From: Clostridiaceae bacterium UBA5444
Lineage (GTDB): Bacteria; Bacillota; Clostridia; Clostridiales; Oxobacteraceae
Direction: 5' to 3'
DNA: 28,938 bases
Assembly: GCA_002426575.1 (NCBI GenBank)
Contig: DIRE01000009.1
Location: 1-28,938, forward strand
The notes below the pieces were generated by a model. It was not told the DNA's origin. It did no database searches and saw nothing but the letters and a program-made list of their open reading frames with translations. The stretch's first letter is position 1; every line of letters starts with the position of its first letter. The position numbers were made by a program, and so were the translations under genes. Shown here one piece after another: positions 22,494-28,938 of this stretch.

Positions 22494-23860
22494 TGGGAGT
22501 ATATGAGATAGTTGCAATTATTCTATCGCTTTTAGTGCTTTTAGGTATAAAATTAATGAGTTCTCCTAAGACAGCGGTTTATGGAAACCAAATATCTGCA
22601 CTATCCATGCTATCTGCCATAATACTCGTTTTGGTATATAACGAAATTATAAGTATGCCGCTTCTTTGGGTTGCAATACTTATAGGAGGTATCATAGGGT
22701 ATATTATAGCAAAGAAGGTTAATATGATACAAATGCCTCAGATGGTGGCTTTACTAAATGGGCTAGGTGGCGGAACATCTGCAATAGTTGCATTAGTTGA
22801 GATATTTGAAAGATACGAAAATATGATTTACTTTGAGAGAATTACAAGCCAACTTGCTTTAATTGTGGGAGGTATTACACTAAGTGGAAGTTTAATTGCA
22901 GCAGCAAAGCTTGATAGGAAAATCCCCCAAAAACCAGTAGTGCTTAAAGGACATAGCATATTATTGAACATAAGCCTTATAGTTCTTTGTGTACTAGCTA
23001 TTTTCGGAACCCTTAACAACTATTCCATGATTGATATTATTTCTATTTCAGCATTGTTTATATCTATTTTATTTGGAATACTCTTTTCAATAAGGGTTGG
23101 CGGCGCAGATATGCCAATTACTATATCTCTTTTGAACTCATGTTCTGGACTTGCAGGTGCCATATGTGGATTTACAATAGGGGATCCTCTGCTTGTTTCA
23201 GTAGGTGCTATTGTAGGTGCATCAGGTATTATATTGACTCAGATTATGTGTAAGGCAATGAATAGATCTTTAATGGACGTTTTAAAGGGCAGTCATATTG
23301 CCGATAAGACTTTTACGGGGGAAATTATAGCAGTTTCTGTAGAGAGAGACACACAAGAGGAAAAGAAATCTGTACATGATATTTTACAAGAATCTAAAAA
23401 GGTTATAATAGTTCCGGGATACGGAATGGCACTAGCACAAGCCCAATACCTGGTGAAACAGCTTACAGATAAATTAGAATCTGAGGGGAAGGACGTTAAA
23501 TTCGCCATACACCCTGTAGCAGGCAGGATGCCAGGCCATATGAATGTACTTTTAGCTGAGGTAGATATACCATATGAAAAACTATGGGACATGGATAATA
23601 TTAACCCTGAATTTGAGGAAACAGATCTAACCATAGTAATAGGAGCCTGTGATGTAGTAAACCCTGCAGCAAGTTATGCAGAAGGCACCCCAATATATGG
23701 TATGCCAGTATTAGATGTAGACAAGTCAAAATATGTAATAGTTTGTAATATGGATACAAAGCCAGGATACTCAGGAGTTGAAAACCCTCTATATAATATG
23801 AATAATGTAACCATGCTTCTTGGCAATGCAGCAGAAACTTTAAAGAAGCTGGCTGAATAG
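22493..23860 (+). CDS. pntB: NAD(P) transhydrogenase subunit beta, altered 2'-phosphate motif
   Basis: A 455-residue subunit with an N-terminal membrane domain (about eight helices, including MPQMVALLNGLGGGTSAIVAL) and a C-terminal nucleotide-binding domain III. Domain III shows VIIVPGYGMALAQAQ, HPVAGRMPGHMNVLLAEVDIPY, GACDVVNPAA, GMPVLDVDKSKYVIV and GYSGVENPLY. In well-studied enzymes the loop before GYxGV is KRS(M/L), whose Lys-Arg-Ser contact the 2'-phosphate of NADP(H). Here the aligned residues are Asn-Met-Asp (419-421). This may change nucleotide preference or reflect a clostridial subtype; it is seen in the sequence, but the consequence is inferred. The length and all other motifs are normal. 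It is the last gene of the operon; no classic terminator was seen right after it. Confidence 0.95.
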   Translation: MGVYEIVAIILSLLVLLGIKLMSSPKTAVYGNQISALSMLSAIILVLVYNEIISMPLLWVAILIGGIIGYIIAKKVNMIQMPQMVALLNGLGGGTSAIVALVEIFERYENMIYFERITSQLALIVGGITLSGSLIAAAKLDRKIPQKPVVLKGHSILLNISLIVLCVLAIFGTLNNYSMIDIISISALFISILFGILFSIRVGGADMPITISLLNSCSGLAGAICGFTIGDPLLVSVGAIVGASGIILTQIMCKAMNRSLMDVLKGSHIADKTFTGEIIAVSVERDTQEEKKSVHDILQESKKVIIVPGYGMALAQAQYLVKQLTDKLESEGKDVKFAIHPVAGRMPGHMNVLLAEVDIPYEKLWDMDNINPEFEETDLTIVIGACDVVNPAASYAEGTPIYGMPVLDVDKSKYVIVCNMDTKPGYSGVENPLYNMNNVTMLLGNAAETLKKLAE

Positions 23861-23901
23861 TATTAAAAAGTGTAGGCTAAATTTTTGATTGCATAATTAG
23901 G

Positions 23902-23930
23902 TTGAATTTTGCTGGCTAAAATGGTAATAT
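23902..23930 (+). promoter_or_regulatory. Sigma-A promoter of the riboswitch/HD-GYP transcript
   Basis: TTGAAT (23902-23907), a 17-bp spacer and TAATAT (23925-23930), starting transcription about 45-50 bases before the aptamer. Confidence 0.6.
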
Positions 23931-23980
23931 TATGTTATAAAGTAAGACCTCTTATAGATTATTTAAAAATTAAATACTTT

Positions 23981-24072
23981 AATTGTAAATAGCAAATTCA
24001 TCGAAAGATGGGGACGCAAAGCCACGAGTCTAAAGTATATTATTGCCATGATAGTCGGGTTGCCAATCTTTG
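23981..24072 (+). ncRNA. GEMM-I cyclic-dinucleotide riboswitch aptamer
   Basis: Shows the ordered GEMM-I elements: AGCAAA (23991-23996), the P2 hairpin with its GAAA tetraloop (24003-24006), the invariant GACGCAAAGCC (24013-24023), the tetraloop-receptor-like GTCTAAAG and ATAG in P3, and CGGGTTGCC (24056-24064). P1 can form between ATTG near 23982 and CAAT near 24065. The base aligned with ligand-contacting G20 of the Vc2 aptamer is A (23991), as in the GEMM-Ib variants that can recognise 3',3'-cGAMP. So c-di-GMP or cGAMP is possible. An intrinsic terminator and an HD-GYP gene follow. Confidence 0.88.
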
Positions 24073-24082
24073 AACTTATTTT

Positions 24083-24121
24083 AAAAAAATACAGGCAACT
24101 TTGTTATGCCTGTATTTTTTT
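24083..24121 (+). terminator. Riboswitch expression-platform terminator
   Basis: A perfect 15-bp stem (A7 then TACAGGCA, complement to 24121) with a 9-base loop and a U-tail. GGCAACT in its left arm and loop (24094-24100) can instead pair with GGTTGCC of the aptamer (24058-24064), giving an antiterminator. Confidence 0.88.
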
Positions 24122-24198
24122 AAAGTTCTATATACTGCGCTTTTTAAATAATTAGGAAGGAGAAAAGATAATAGAGAAACTTTATTGGAGGGTATGTA

Positions 24199-25242
24199 AT
24201 GAAAACAAAAAAGGTTGATATAAGCCAATGTAAACAAGGAGATATACTTGCAGAGGATATTTATAACCAAAATGGTACATTGATGATAGCAGAAAATACA
24301 GTAATTAATAGTAGGATAATACAAAAACTTATAGAATTAGAATTAGCTAATGTGCTTATTATAAGAGCAGATGATGTTGATGATGAAAAGAGTCCTTTTG
24401 ATGAATTTAAACAAACTTACATAGAAAAAACTCATTCTATTAAGGAGATACTTGACGGCTTTGTTTCGGGGGAGGATCTATATTCAGAAAAAGTGGACGA
24501 GTTATCAGATTCTCTTTATGAACAGGCAATAGAAAGCTACAAGCTAATTGAATATATAAGCCAGATGAAAAGTAAAGATGAATATACATATACTCACAGT
24601 ATAAATGTGTCTATATATGCCATGATGCTTTCAAGATGGTTGGGGCTTAGTGAAAAAGAGACTAAGGATATAATAAAAGCTGGAGTCCTCCACGACATGG
24701 GTAAATTAAAACTTTCAGATAGTATAATAAATAAAAAAACTGAAGACCTATCAAAAATTGAGTTAATTGCATTAAAAAAGCATCCAGCCTATGGCTATGA
24801 AATAGCAAGAAGTATTCCAGACCTTGATGAAAAGGTAAGGCAGGGAATACTAATGCATCACGAAAGACAAGATGGAAGCGGCTATCCTATGGGACTTACC
24901 GGAGATAAAATAAATATTTATGCCAAAATACTTTCAGTTGCAGACACTTATGATAAATTGATTATGCAAAAAGATGGGACCGTACGCACACCATTTGAAG
25001 CTTTTGACGAGATCGAGAAAGTAGGATTTGGATATTTTGATCCAAAGGTAATAACTATATTCATGAAGAATATCTCAAACTGCTATGTAGGTGCTAGAAT
25101 AAAATTAAATACTGGTGAAATGGGTAAGATAATAGCAATATTACCCCAAAACATTTCAGAACCAATAATATGCATAAATAACAAGTTAATAGATTTATCT
25201 AGCAATAAATCATTAAAGATTGCAGAAGTATTAAGTATATAG
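24199..25242 (+). CDS. HD-GYP domain cyclic-di-GMP phosphodiesterase
   Basis: A 347-residue soluble enzyme expected to hydrolyse c-di-GMP (or cGAMP) to linear or mononucleotide products. An N-terminal region (1 to about 110, KVDISQCKQGDILAEDIYNQNGTLMIAENTVI) resembles the small beta-domain that precedes many clostridial HD-GYP domains. The HD-GYP core keeps His133, the metal pair HD 165-166, His195, HH 220-221 with HHERQDGSGYP (220-230), and Asp249, so it looks active. No receiver or transmembrane domain is present. ATG 24199 follows GGAGGG. It is preceded by a GEMM riboswitch and terminator, so its expression should respond to the second messenger it degrades. Confidence 0.93.
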   Translation: MKTKKVDISQCKQGDILAEDIYNQNGTLMIAENTVINSRIIQKLIELELANVLIIRADDVDDEKSPFDEFKQTYIEKTHSIKEILDGFVSGEDLYSEKVDELSDSLYEQAIESYKLIEYISQMKSKDEYTYTHSINVSIYAMMLSRWLGLSEKETKDIIKAGVLHDMGKLKLSDSIINKKTEDLSKIELIALKKHPAYGYEIARSIPDLDEKVRQGILMHHERQDGSGYPMGLTGDKINIYAKILSVADTYDKLIMQKDGTVRTPFEAFDEIEKVGFGYFDPKVITIFMKNISNCYVGARIKLNTGEMGKIIAILPQNISEPIICINNKLIDLSSNKSLKIAEVLSI

Positions 25243-25249
25243 GTTTTGA

Positions 25250-25335
25250 GGTAAGAAGTAAGGGGTAATAGTTAAGAAGTAAGAAGTAGGGGCTTTAATC
25301 TCTTACTTCTTATTTTTTACTTTTTACTTCTTACC
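25250..25335. repeat. Imperfect 35-bp inverted repeat built from TAAGAAGTAAG-like units
   Basis: The left arm 25250-25284 (beginning GGTAAGAAGTAAG) and right arm 25301-25335 (ending TTACTTCTTACC) are reverse complements apart from several mismatches in the middle, with a 16-base loop. Within each arm the unit AAGAAGTAAG recurs. It may terminate the HD-GYP message, or be a small mobile or folded-RNA repeat dispersed in the genome. Confidence 0.7.
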
Positions 25336-25462
25336 TTGTTTCTGTATCTTACTTATTCATGGCAAAAAGTCTATACAAAACTTTCAAATTGGTTTAATAT
25401 AAAAGCAAATATCAGTGAAGACTGTGGAAAAATACTAAATCGATTTAAATGGAGGAATTTAA

Positions 25463-25684
25463 ATGGCAGATATTAAATTTGAAATAAAGGAAAACATAGG
25501 GGTATTATCAGAATCATCAAAAGGTTGGAAAAAGGAGCTAGATCTTATAAGCTGGAATGATAAAGAGGCAAAATATGATATAAGGGACTGGGCACCTGAA
25601 CATGGGAAAATGGGGAAAGGTACAACACTTACAATAGAAGAGTTAAGGAAGCTTAGGGATATATTAAATGAGATGAATTTATGA
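25463..25684 (+). CDS. YdbC-like PC4-fold ssDNA-binding protein
   Basis: A 73-residue protein matching the YdbC/PC4 (transcriptional coactivator p15) family: FEIKENIGVLSESSKGWKKELDLISWNDKEAKYDIRDWAPEHGKMGKGTTLTIEELRKLRDIL. The KYDIRDW...KMGKGxTLTxEE pattern is the bacterial form, which binds single-stranded nucleic acid as a dimer. GGAGG precedes ATG 25463. Its stop overlaps the start of the DUF1294 gene (ATGA), so the two are co-translated. The cellular role in clostridia is not established. Confidence 0.85.
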   Translation: MADIKFEIKENIGVLSESSKGWKKELDLISWNDKEAKYDIRDWAPEHGKMGKGTTLTIEELRKLRDILNEMNL

Positions 25685-25944
25685 TTTATTTTAAATTGTA
25701 TTTGTTATTAATAAATTTATATGGTTTTTTTATTATGTATTATGATAAAAAGAGGGCAGTAAAAAAGAAATGGAGGATATCTGAAGGCACACTTTTTGCA
25801 ATTGCTTTAGCTTTTGGAAGTTTAGGCATATTATGCGGAATGTATACATTTAGGCATAAAACAAAGCATAAAAAGTTTACAATATTGATACCTATAATAC
25901 TTATTGTTCAATTATATATACTTATCAGGTTTGTGAAAGTATAG
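25681..25944 (+). CDS. DUF1294 small membrane protein
   Basis: An 87-residue membrane protein with about three hydrophobic segments (residues 4-21, 36-55, 68-85). Landmarks of DUF1294 are YDKKRAVKKKWRISEGTLFAIALAFGSLGILCGMYTFRHKTKHKKFTI. Function is unknown; related domains are sometimes fused to cold-shock domains, which is interesting beside a nucleic-acid-binding YdbC protein. Translation is coupled to the upstream gene by a 4-base overlap. Confidence 0.85.
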   Translation: MIYFKLYLLLINLYGFFIMYYDKKRAVKKKWRISEGTLFAIALAFGSLGILCGMYTFRHKTKHKKFTILIPIILIVQLYILIRFVKV

Positions 25945-25968
25945 CCAAATTTGCAAAATAAGGAGGAA

Positions 25969-26085
25969 ATGAGGGAAAAATGTAGTATATATAGAAAGGA
26001 TTTAGGCACTGAAAGCGAGACACCTTTTGTGAGATTCTATTTTGATCAAAATGATAATAATAATGAAATAATTAATTCACACTAA
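25969..26085 (+). CDS. Possible 38-residue peptide ORF
   Basis: ATG 25969 follows AGGAGG, but with only two bases between, which is tight. The product is hydrophilic and acidic near its end (FYFDQNDNNNEIINSH), with one cysteine. No family is recognised. A terminator 50 bases downstream supports a transcript ending here, which could be the 3' part of the YdbC/DUF1294 message. Confidence 0.3.
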   Translation: MREKCSIYRKDLGTESETPFVRFYFDQNDNNNEIINSH

Positions 26086-26132
26086 GACGGAGAGTAGAAT
26101 AAGTTATGTGAATAATATTATAGTTTAATAGC

Positions 26133-26160
26133 AAAAAAAGGAGCATACGCTCCTTTTTTT
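26133..26160 (+). terminator. Terminator downstream of the YdbC/DUF1294 genes
   Basis: AAAAAAAGGAGC, loop ATAC, GCTCCTTTTTTT: a perfect symmetric stem with a U-tail, potentially active in both directions. Confidence 0.9.
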
Positions 26161-26194
26161 GTATAGTATATTCTAGAGATATACTATACAAAAA
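26156..26194. repeat. Perfect 16-bp palindrome upstream of citrate synthase
   Basis: TTTTTGTATAGTATAT (26156-26171), 7-base spacer TCTAGAG, then its exact complement to 26194. It has no U-tail on its right side and abuts the previous terminator. It could be an operator for the citrate synthase gene or part of a dispersed repeat. The following stretch to 26376 is an AT-rich leader; a TACAAT near 26350 is a possible -10 box. Confidence 0.65.
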
Positions 26195-26376
26195 GAACTA
26201 CACTAATTCAAATGTTGCATTATTATAGTAGCAATAAAAATACAACACTGGTAATAGTAACACTCAGGTATATAACACTAAACCCAAAAACAAAATATGC
26301 AACTTTAATAACTATATCTTTCATTTTGGGTGATTATATGATACAATTATATAAATTTGAAGTTGGAGGTTATGAC

Positions 26377-27735
26377 ATGATAGAGGAAAGAGAGCCGGGA
26401 TTGGAATCAGCGTTTTTAGATGAACTTTCAGGCTTAGCTGAAGGCAACAATAAAATTAACCCGGAATATTACAGCAGATATGGTGTTAAAAGAGGATTAA
26501 GAAATGAAAATGGAACAGGTGTCTTAGTCGGCTTAACAAAAGTTGGTGATGTTCACGGGTATATAATAGATGAAGGTGAAAAAGTGCCTATAGAAGGTAG
26601 GCTCACATATAGAGGAATAAGCATTGAAGATTTAGTGCATGGTTTTCAAAAGGAAGGCCGCTTTGGATATGAAGAGGTGTGCTATCTTTTACTTTTTGGG
26701 GAACTTCCAACAAAAGAGAGATTAAAGGAATTTACTGAAGTTTTAGGGGGCCTTAGGACACTTCCTGATGGGTTTATAGAAGATATGATACTAAAGGCTC
26801 CTAGTAAAGATATTATGAACAAACTATCAAGAAGCGTGCTTGCATATTATTCATATGACCCAAATCCTGATGATACAAGTATAAAAAATGTATTAAGACA
26901 GAGCATTGAATTAATTGCCGCCATTCCTTCTATGATAGCCTATGGCTACCAAGCTAAGGTTCACTATTATGATGGTAAAAGCTTGATTATTCATTCACCA
27001 GTTCCAGAGCTTGGAGCAGCTGAAAATATTTTATATATGATAAGGCCTGATAACAAGTACACAGCTACAGAAGCTGAGGTTTTAGATCTTGCTTTGGTTC
27101 TCCATGCTGAACATGGAGGTGGCAACAACTCAACTTTTGCAACTCATGTTGTATCATCTGCTGGTACTGACACGTATTCTGCAATTGCAACAGCAATTTG
27201 TTCTCTTAAGGGTCCAAAGCATGGGGGAGCAAATATAAGGGTTATGGAAATGATTAGTGATATAAAACAGAATGTTAAGGATTGGAATGACGATTCTGAA
27301 ATAAAAGATTATTTAACTAAAATATTAAATAAAAAAGCATTTGATGGTTCAGGCCTAATATATGGTATAGGCCATGCTGTTTATACCGTGTCTGACCCAA
27401 GAGCTGTTTTGCTAAAGAAAAAGGCACGTGAGCTTGCAATTGAAAAGGATAGGATGGAAGAGTTTACTCTTTATGAAAAAATAGAAGATATATCTAAACA
27501 AATATTTTTAGGGCAGGGAAAGATAATGTCTGCAAATGTGGACTTTTACTCAGGCTTTGTTTATAATATGCTAAACATTCCATGCGAGCTTTATACACCA
27601 ATATTTGCCGTATCTAGAGTTTCAGGATGGTGCGCTCACAGGATTGAGCAGCTTGTTAGTGAGAATAAAATAATTAGGCCTGCCTACAAAAACGTTGAGA
27701 CTTTAGGTGAGTATAAGGATTTAGAATCAAGATAA
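26377..27735 (+). CDS. gltA: Citrate synthase
   Basis: Condenses acetyl-CoA with oxaloacetate to citrate, the entry to 2-oxoglutarate and glutamate. The 452 residues match the longer clostridial form. Key sites are seen: LHAEHGGGNNSTFATHVVSSAGTDTYSAI with the first active-site histidine, KGPKHGGANIRVMEM, the GIGHAVYTVSDPRA loop with the second histidine, and NVDFYSGFVYNML with the catalytic aspartate. ATG 26377 is chosen because GGAGG lies at good spacing; the frame stays open back to 26212, but that stretch has no RBS and reads like non-coding AT-rich DNA. It is a single gene with a palindrome upstream and a terminator after. Confidence 0.94.
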   Translation: MIEEREPGLESAFLDELSGLAEGNNKINPEYYSRYGVKRGLRNENGTGVLVGLTKVGDVHGYIIDEGEKVPIEGRLTYRGISIEDLVHGFQKEGRFGYEEVCYLLLFGELPTKERLKEFTEVLGGLRTLPDGFIEDMILKAPSKDIMNKLSRSVLAYYSYDPNPDDTSIKNVLRQSIELIAAIPSMIAYGYQAKVHYYDGKSLIIHSPVPELGAAENILYMIRPDNKYTATEAEVLDLALVLHAEHGGGNNSTFATHVVSSAGTDTYSAIATAICSLKGPKHGGANIRVMEMISDIKQNVKDWNDDSEIKDYLTKILNKKAFDGSGLIYGIGHAVYTVSDPRAVLLKKKARELAIEKDRMEEFTLYEKIEDISKQIFLGQGKIMSANVDFYSGFVYNMLNIPCELYTPIFAVSRVSGWCAHRIEQLVSENKIIRPAYKNVETLGEYKDLESR

Positions 27736-27752
27736 TATATATAACGATATAG

Positions 27753-27790
27753 AGAAGCTTTACATTATTGAAATGGTGTGGAGCTTTTTA
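27753..27790 (+). terminator. Terminator of citrate synthase
   Basis: AAGCT...CATT pairs with AATG...AGCTT with an internal loop, followed by TTTTTA. Confidence 0.6.
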
Positions 27791-27875
27791 TATTGACAGT
27801 ATTTTCAATGTATCCTGCCACGAGGTATATGCAAATAATAAGGATAATAACATTAATATGAAACAATATATTTTT

Positions 27876-27928
27876 AATCTATAAAAGTATTATAGATTGT
27901 TGATAATAGTTATCAAATAGTATACAAT
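27876..27928 (+). promoter_or_regulatory. ldh promoter with two adjacent operator-like dyads
   Basis: Sigma-A promoter TTGATA (27900-27905), 17 bp, TACAAT (27923-27928). A perfect dyad TTGATAATAGTTATCAA (27900-27916) covers the -35 box, and just upstream lies AATCTATAA-N5-TTATAGATT (27876-27898). The first resembles, but does not equal, clostridial Rex sites (TTGTTAA-N4-TTAACAA). Confidence 0.65.
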
Positions 27929-27964
27929 TTAGATGTACTTATAATATGGTAGGTGGTGGACAGT

Positions 27965-28912
27965 ATGAAACAAAAAGGGGTAAAAGTATCTATAATAGGG
28001 GCGGGTTATGTTGGCTCAACTACGGCCTATGCCTTAATGATAGGCGGTATAGCTTCTGAAATAGTAATTGTAGATATAAATAAGGATAAAGCCGATGGTG
28101 AGGTTATGGATTTATCTCATGGGGCATCTTTTGTACAGCCAGTAGATATTATTGCTGGGGGTTATAGCGACACTGAAAACTCAGATGTAGTAATAATTAC
28201 AGCAGGGGCAGCACAAAAAGAGGGAGAAACTAGGTTAGATTTAGTTAATAAAAATATAAAGATATTCAAAACCATGATACCAGAGATAGTTAAGTATAGC
28301 CCTAACTCTATATTGCTTGTGGTATCAAATCCAGTGGATATATTATCTTATATAACTTATAAAATATCAGGATTTCCAAAGGAAAGAGTTATTGGTTCAG
28401 GAACAGTATTAGATACTTCAAGGTTTAAGCATTTATTAGGAGAACACTTTAATATAGATGTAAGAAATGTTCACACATATATAATGGGAGAGCATGGAGA
28501 TTCTGAGATAGCTACTTGGAGCTTAACTAATATAGCTGGAGTTCCAATAGATGATTATTGCAATTTTTATTGCAATAAATGTACAGGCGACTTTAAATAT
28601 AGATTTGCAGAGGATGTTAAAAATGCAGCCTATGAGATAATAAAGAAAAAAGGTGCAACCTATTATGCAGTAGCTTTAGCAGTAAAAAGAATTGTTGAGG
28701 CAATAATTAGAGATGAAAATTCTATTTTGACTGTATCCACTTTATTAGAAGGTGAATATGGCATGGATGATGTATATTTAGGTGTACCTTCCATAGTAGG
28801 AATAGATGGTATAAGGGAAATAATACAAGTACCATTAAGTGATGAGGAAAAGAAAGAGTTGATTGTATCTGGAGATAGATTAAAAGATACACTAAGGCAG
28901 GGAGAGTTTTAA
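27965..28912 (+). CDS. ldh: L-lactate dehydrogenase
   Basis: Reduces pyruvate to L-lactate with NADH, recycling NAD in fermentation. About 315 residues, the normal length. The Rossmann motif is VSIIGAGYVGSTTAYAL, followed by the acidic VDINKDKADGE, whose aspartate gives NAD preference. The substrate loop GAAQKEGETRLDLV carries the catalytic arginine, LDTSRFK the substrate-binding arginine, and GEHGDSE the catalytic histidine. The frame is open from GTG 27953, but GGTAGGTGGTGG acts as the SD for ATG 27965, preferred here. It is monocistronic as far as the window shows. A promoter with overlapping dyads points to repression by a redox or carbon-status regulator. Confidence 0.95.
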   Translation: MKQKGVKVSIIGAGYVGSTTAYALMIGGIASEIVIVDINKDKADGEVMDLSHGASFVQPVDIIAGGYSDTENSDVVIITAGAAQKEGETRLDLVNKNIKIFKTMIPEIVKYSPNSILLVVSNPVDILSYITYKISGFPKERVIGSGTVLDTSRFKHLLGEHFNIDVRNVHTYIMGEHGDSEIATWSLTNIAGVPIDDYCNFYCNKCTGDFKYRFAEDVKNAAYEIIKKKGATYYAVALAVKRIVEAIIRDENSILTVSTLLEGEYGMDDVYLGVPSIVGIDGIREIIQVPLSDEEKKELIVSGDRLKDTLRQGEF

Positions 28913-28938
28913 TATTAGGCTATGTTTTAAGTAACTGT

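Noticed and set aside
25250..25335. CRISPR-like array from repeated TAAGAAGTAAG units
   Set aside because: Units are only about 10 bp, lie in inverted orientation, and have no regular unique spacers or cas genes.
26212..26376. N-terminal extension of citrate synthase by 55 codons
   Set aside because: No RBS near the upstream start, composition looks non-coding, and GGAGG is correctly placed for ATG 26377, which gives the usual family length.

Overview
The window is AT-rich DNA from a low-G+C Gram-positive anaerobe, most likely a Clostridium or close relative. Supporting signs are strong AGGAGG-type ribosome binding sites, mostly compact U-tailed terminators, consensus sigma-A promoters, a GEMM-class cyclic-dinucleotide riboswitch and fermentative or redox genes (L-lactate dehydrogenase, split transhydrogenase, citrate synthase). 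The species cannot be fixed from the sequence. No rRNA, tRNA or CRISPR array was seen.

Layout. 1-1495: 3' part of a group IIC-like intron whose reverse transcriptase has lost its middle. 1686-7760: a lipoprotein, an M48 membrane metallopeptidase, a cytosolic parvulin-type PPIase, a sugar-nucleotidyltransferase-like protein whose active-site residues are replaced (with a terminator hairpin in its leader) and a MATE exporter. 7786-15109: a carbohydrate-type uptake locus, with a YesM/YesN-type two-component system divergent from two CUT1 permeases and a binding lipoprotein; no ATPase or glycoside hydrolase is linked. 15486-17708: a noticeably more GC-rich two-gene cassette, a duplicated DUF1538 membrane protein coupled to a tandem P-II-like protein. 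17786-18868: an AT-rich islet with a 35-residue peptide gene translationally coupled to a 267-residue unknown protein, beside a decayed Xre-type regulator.

19153-25242: a glutaredoxin-like gene behind a consensus promoter that contains a CsoR/CstR-like dyad; a TyrR-like sigma-54 activator; the pntAA-pntAB-pntB operon with a textbook -24/-12 promoter and two 18-bp dyads upstream; then a GEMM-I riboswitch and terminator controlling an HD-GYP phosphodiesterase. 25250-28912: an imperfect inverted repeat, a YdbC/PC4-like and DUF1294 gene pair, a possible tiny ORF, a long perfect palindrome, citrate synthase and L-lactate dehydrogenase with operator-like dyads at its promoter.

How the parts may work together. 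The right third centres on redox balance: thiol redox (glutaredoxin), nicotinamide pools (transhydrogenase, LDH) and carbon entry to glutamate (citrate synthase), each with its own visible control element. The strongest candidates for undescribed biology are the DUF1538/P-II pair, the peptide plus 267-residue cassette, the degenerate nucleotidyltransferase with its leader terminator, and the sigma-54-driven transhydrogenase whose NADP-binding motif is altered.
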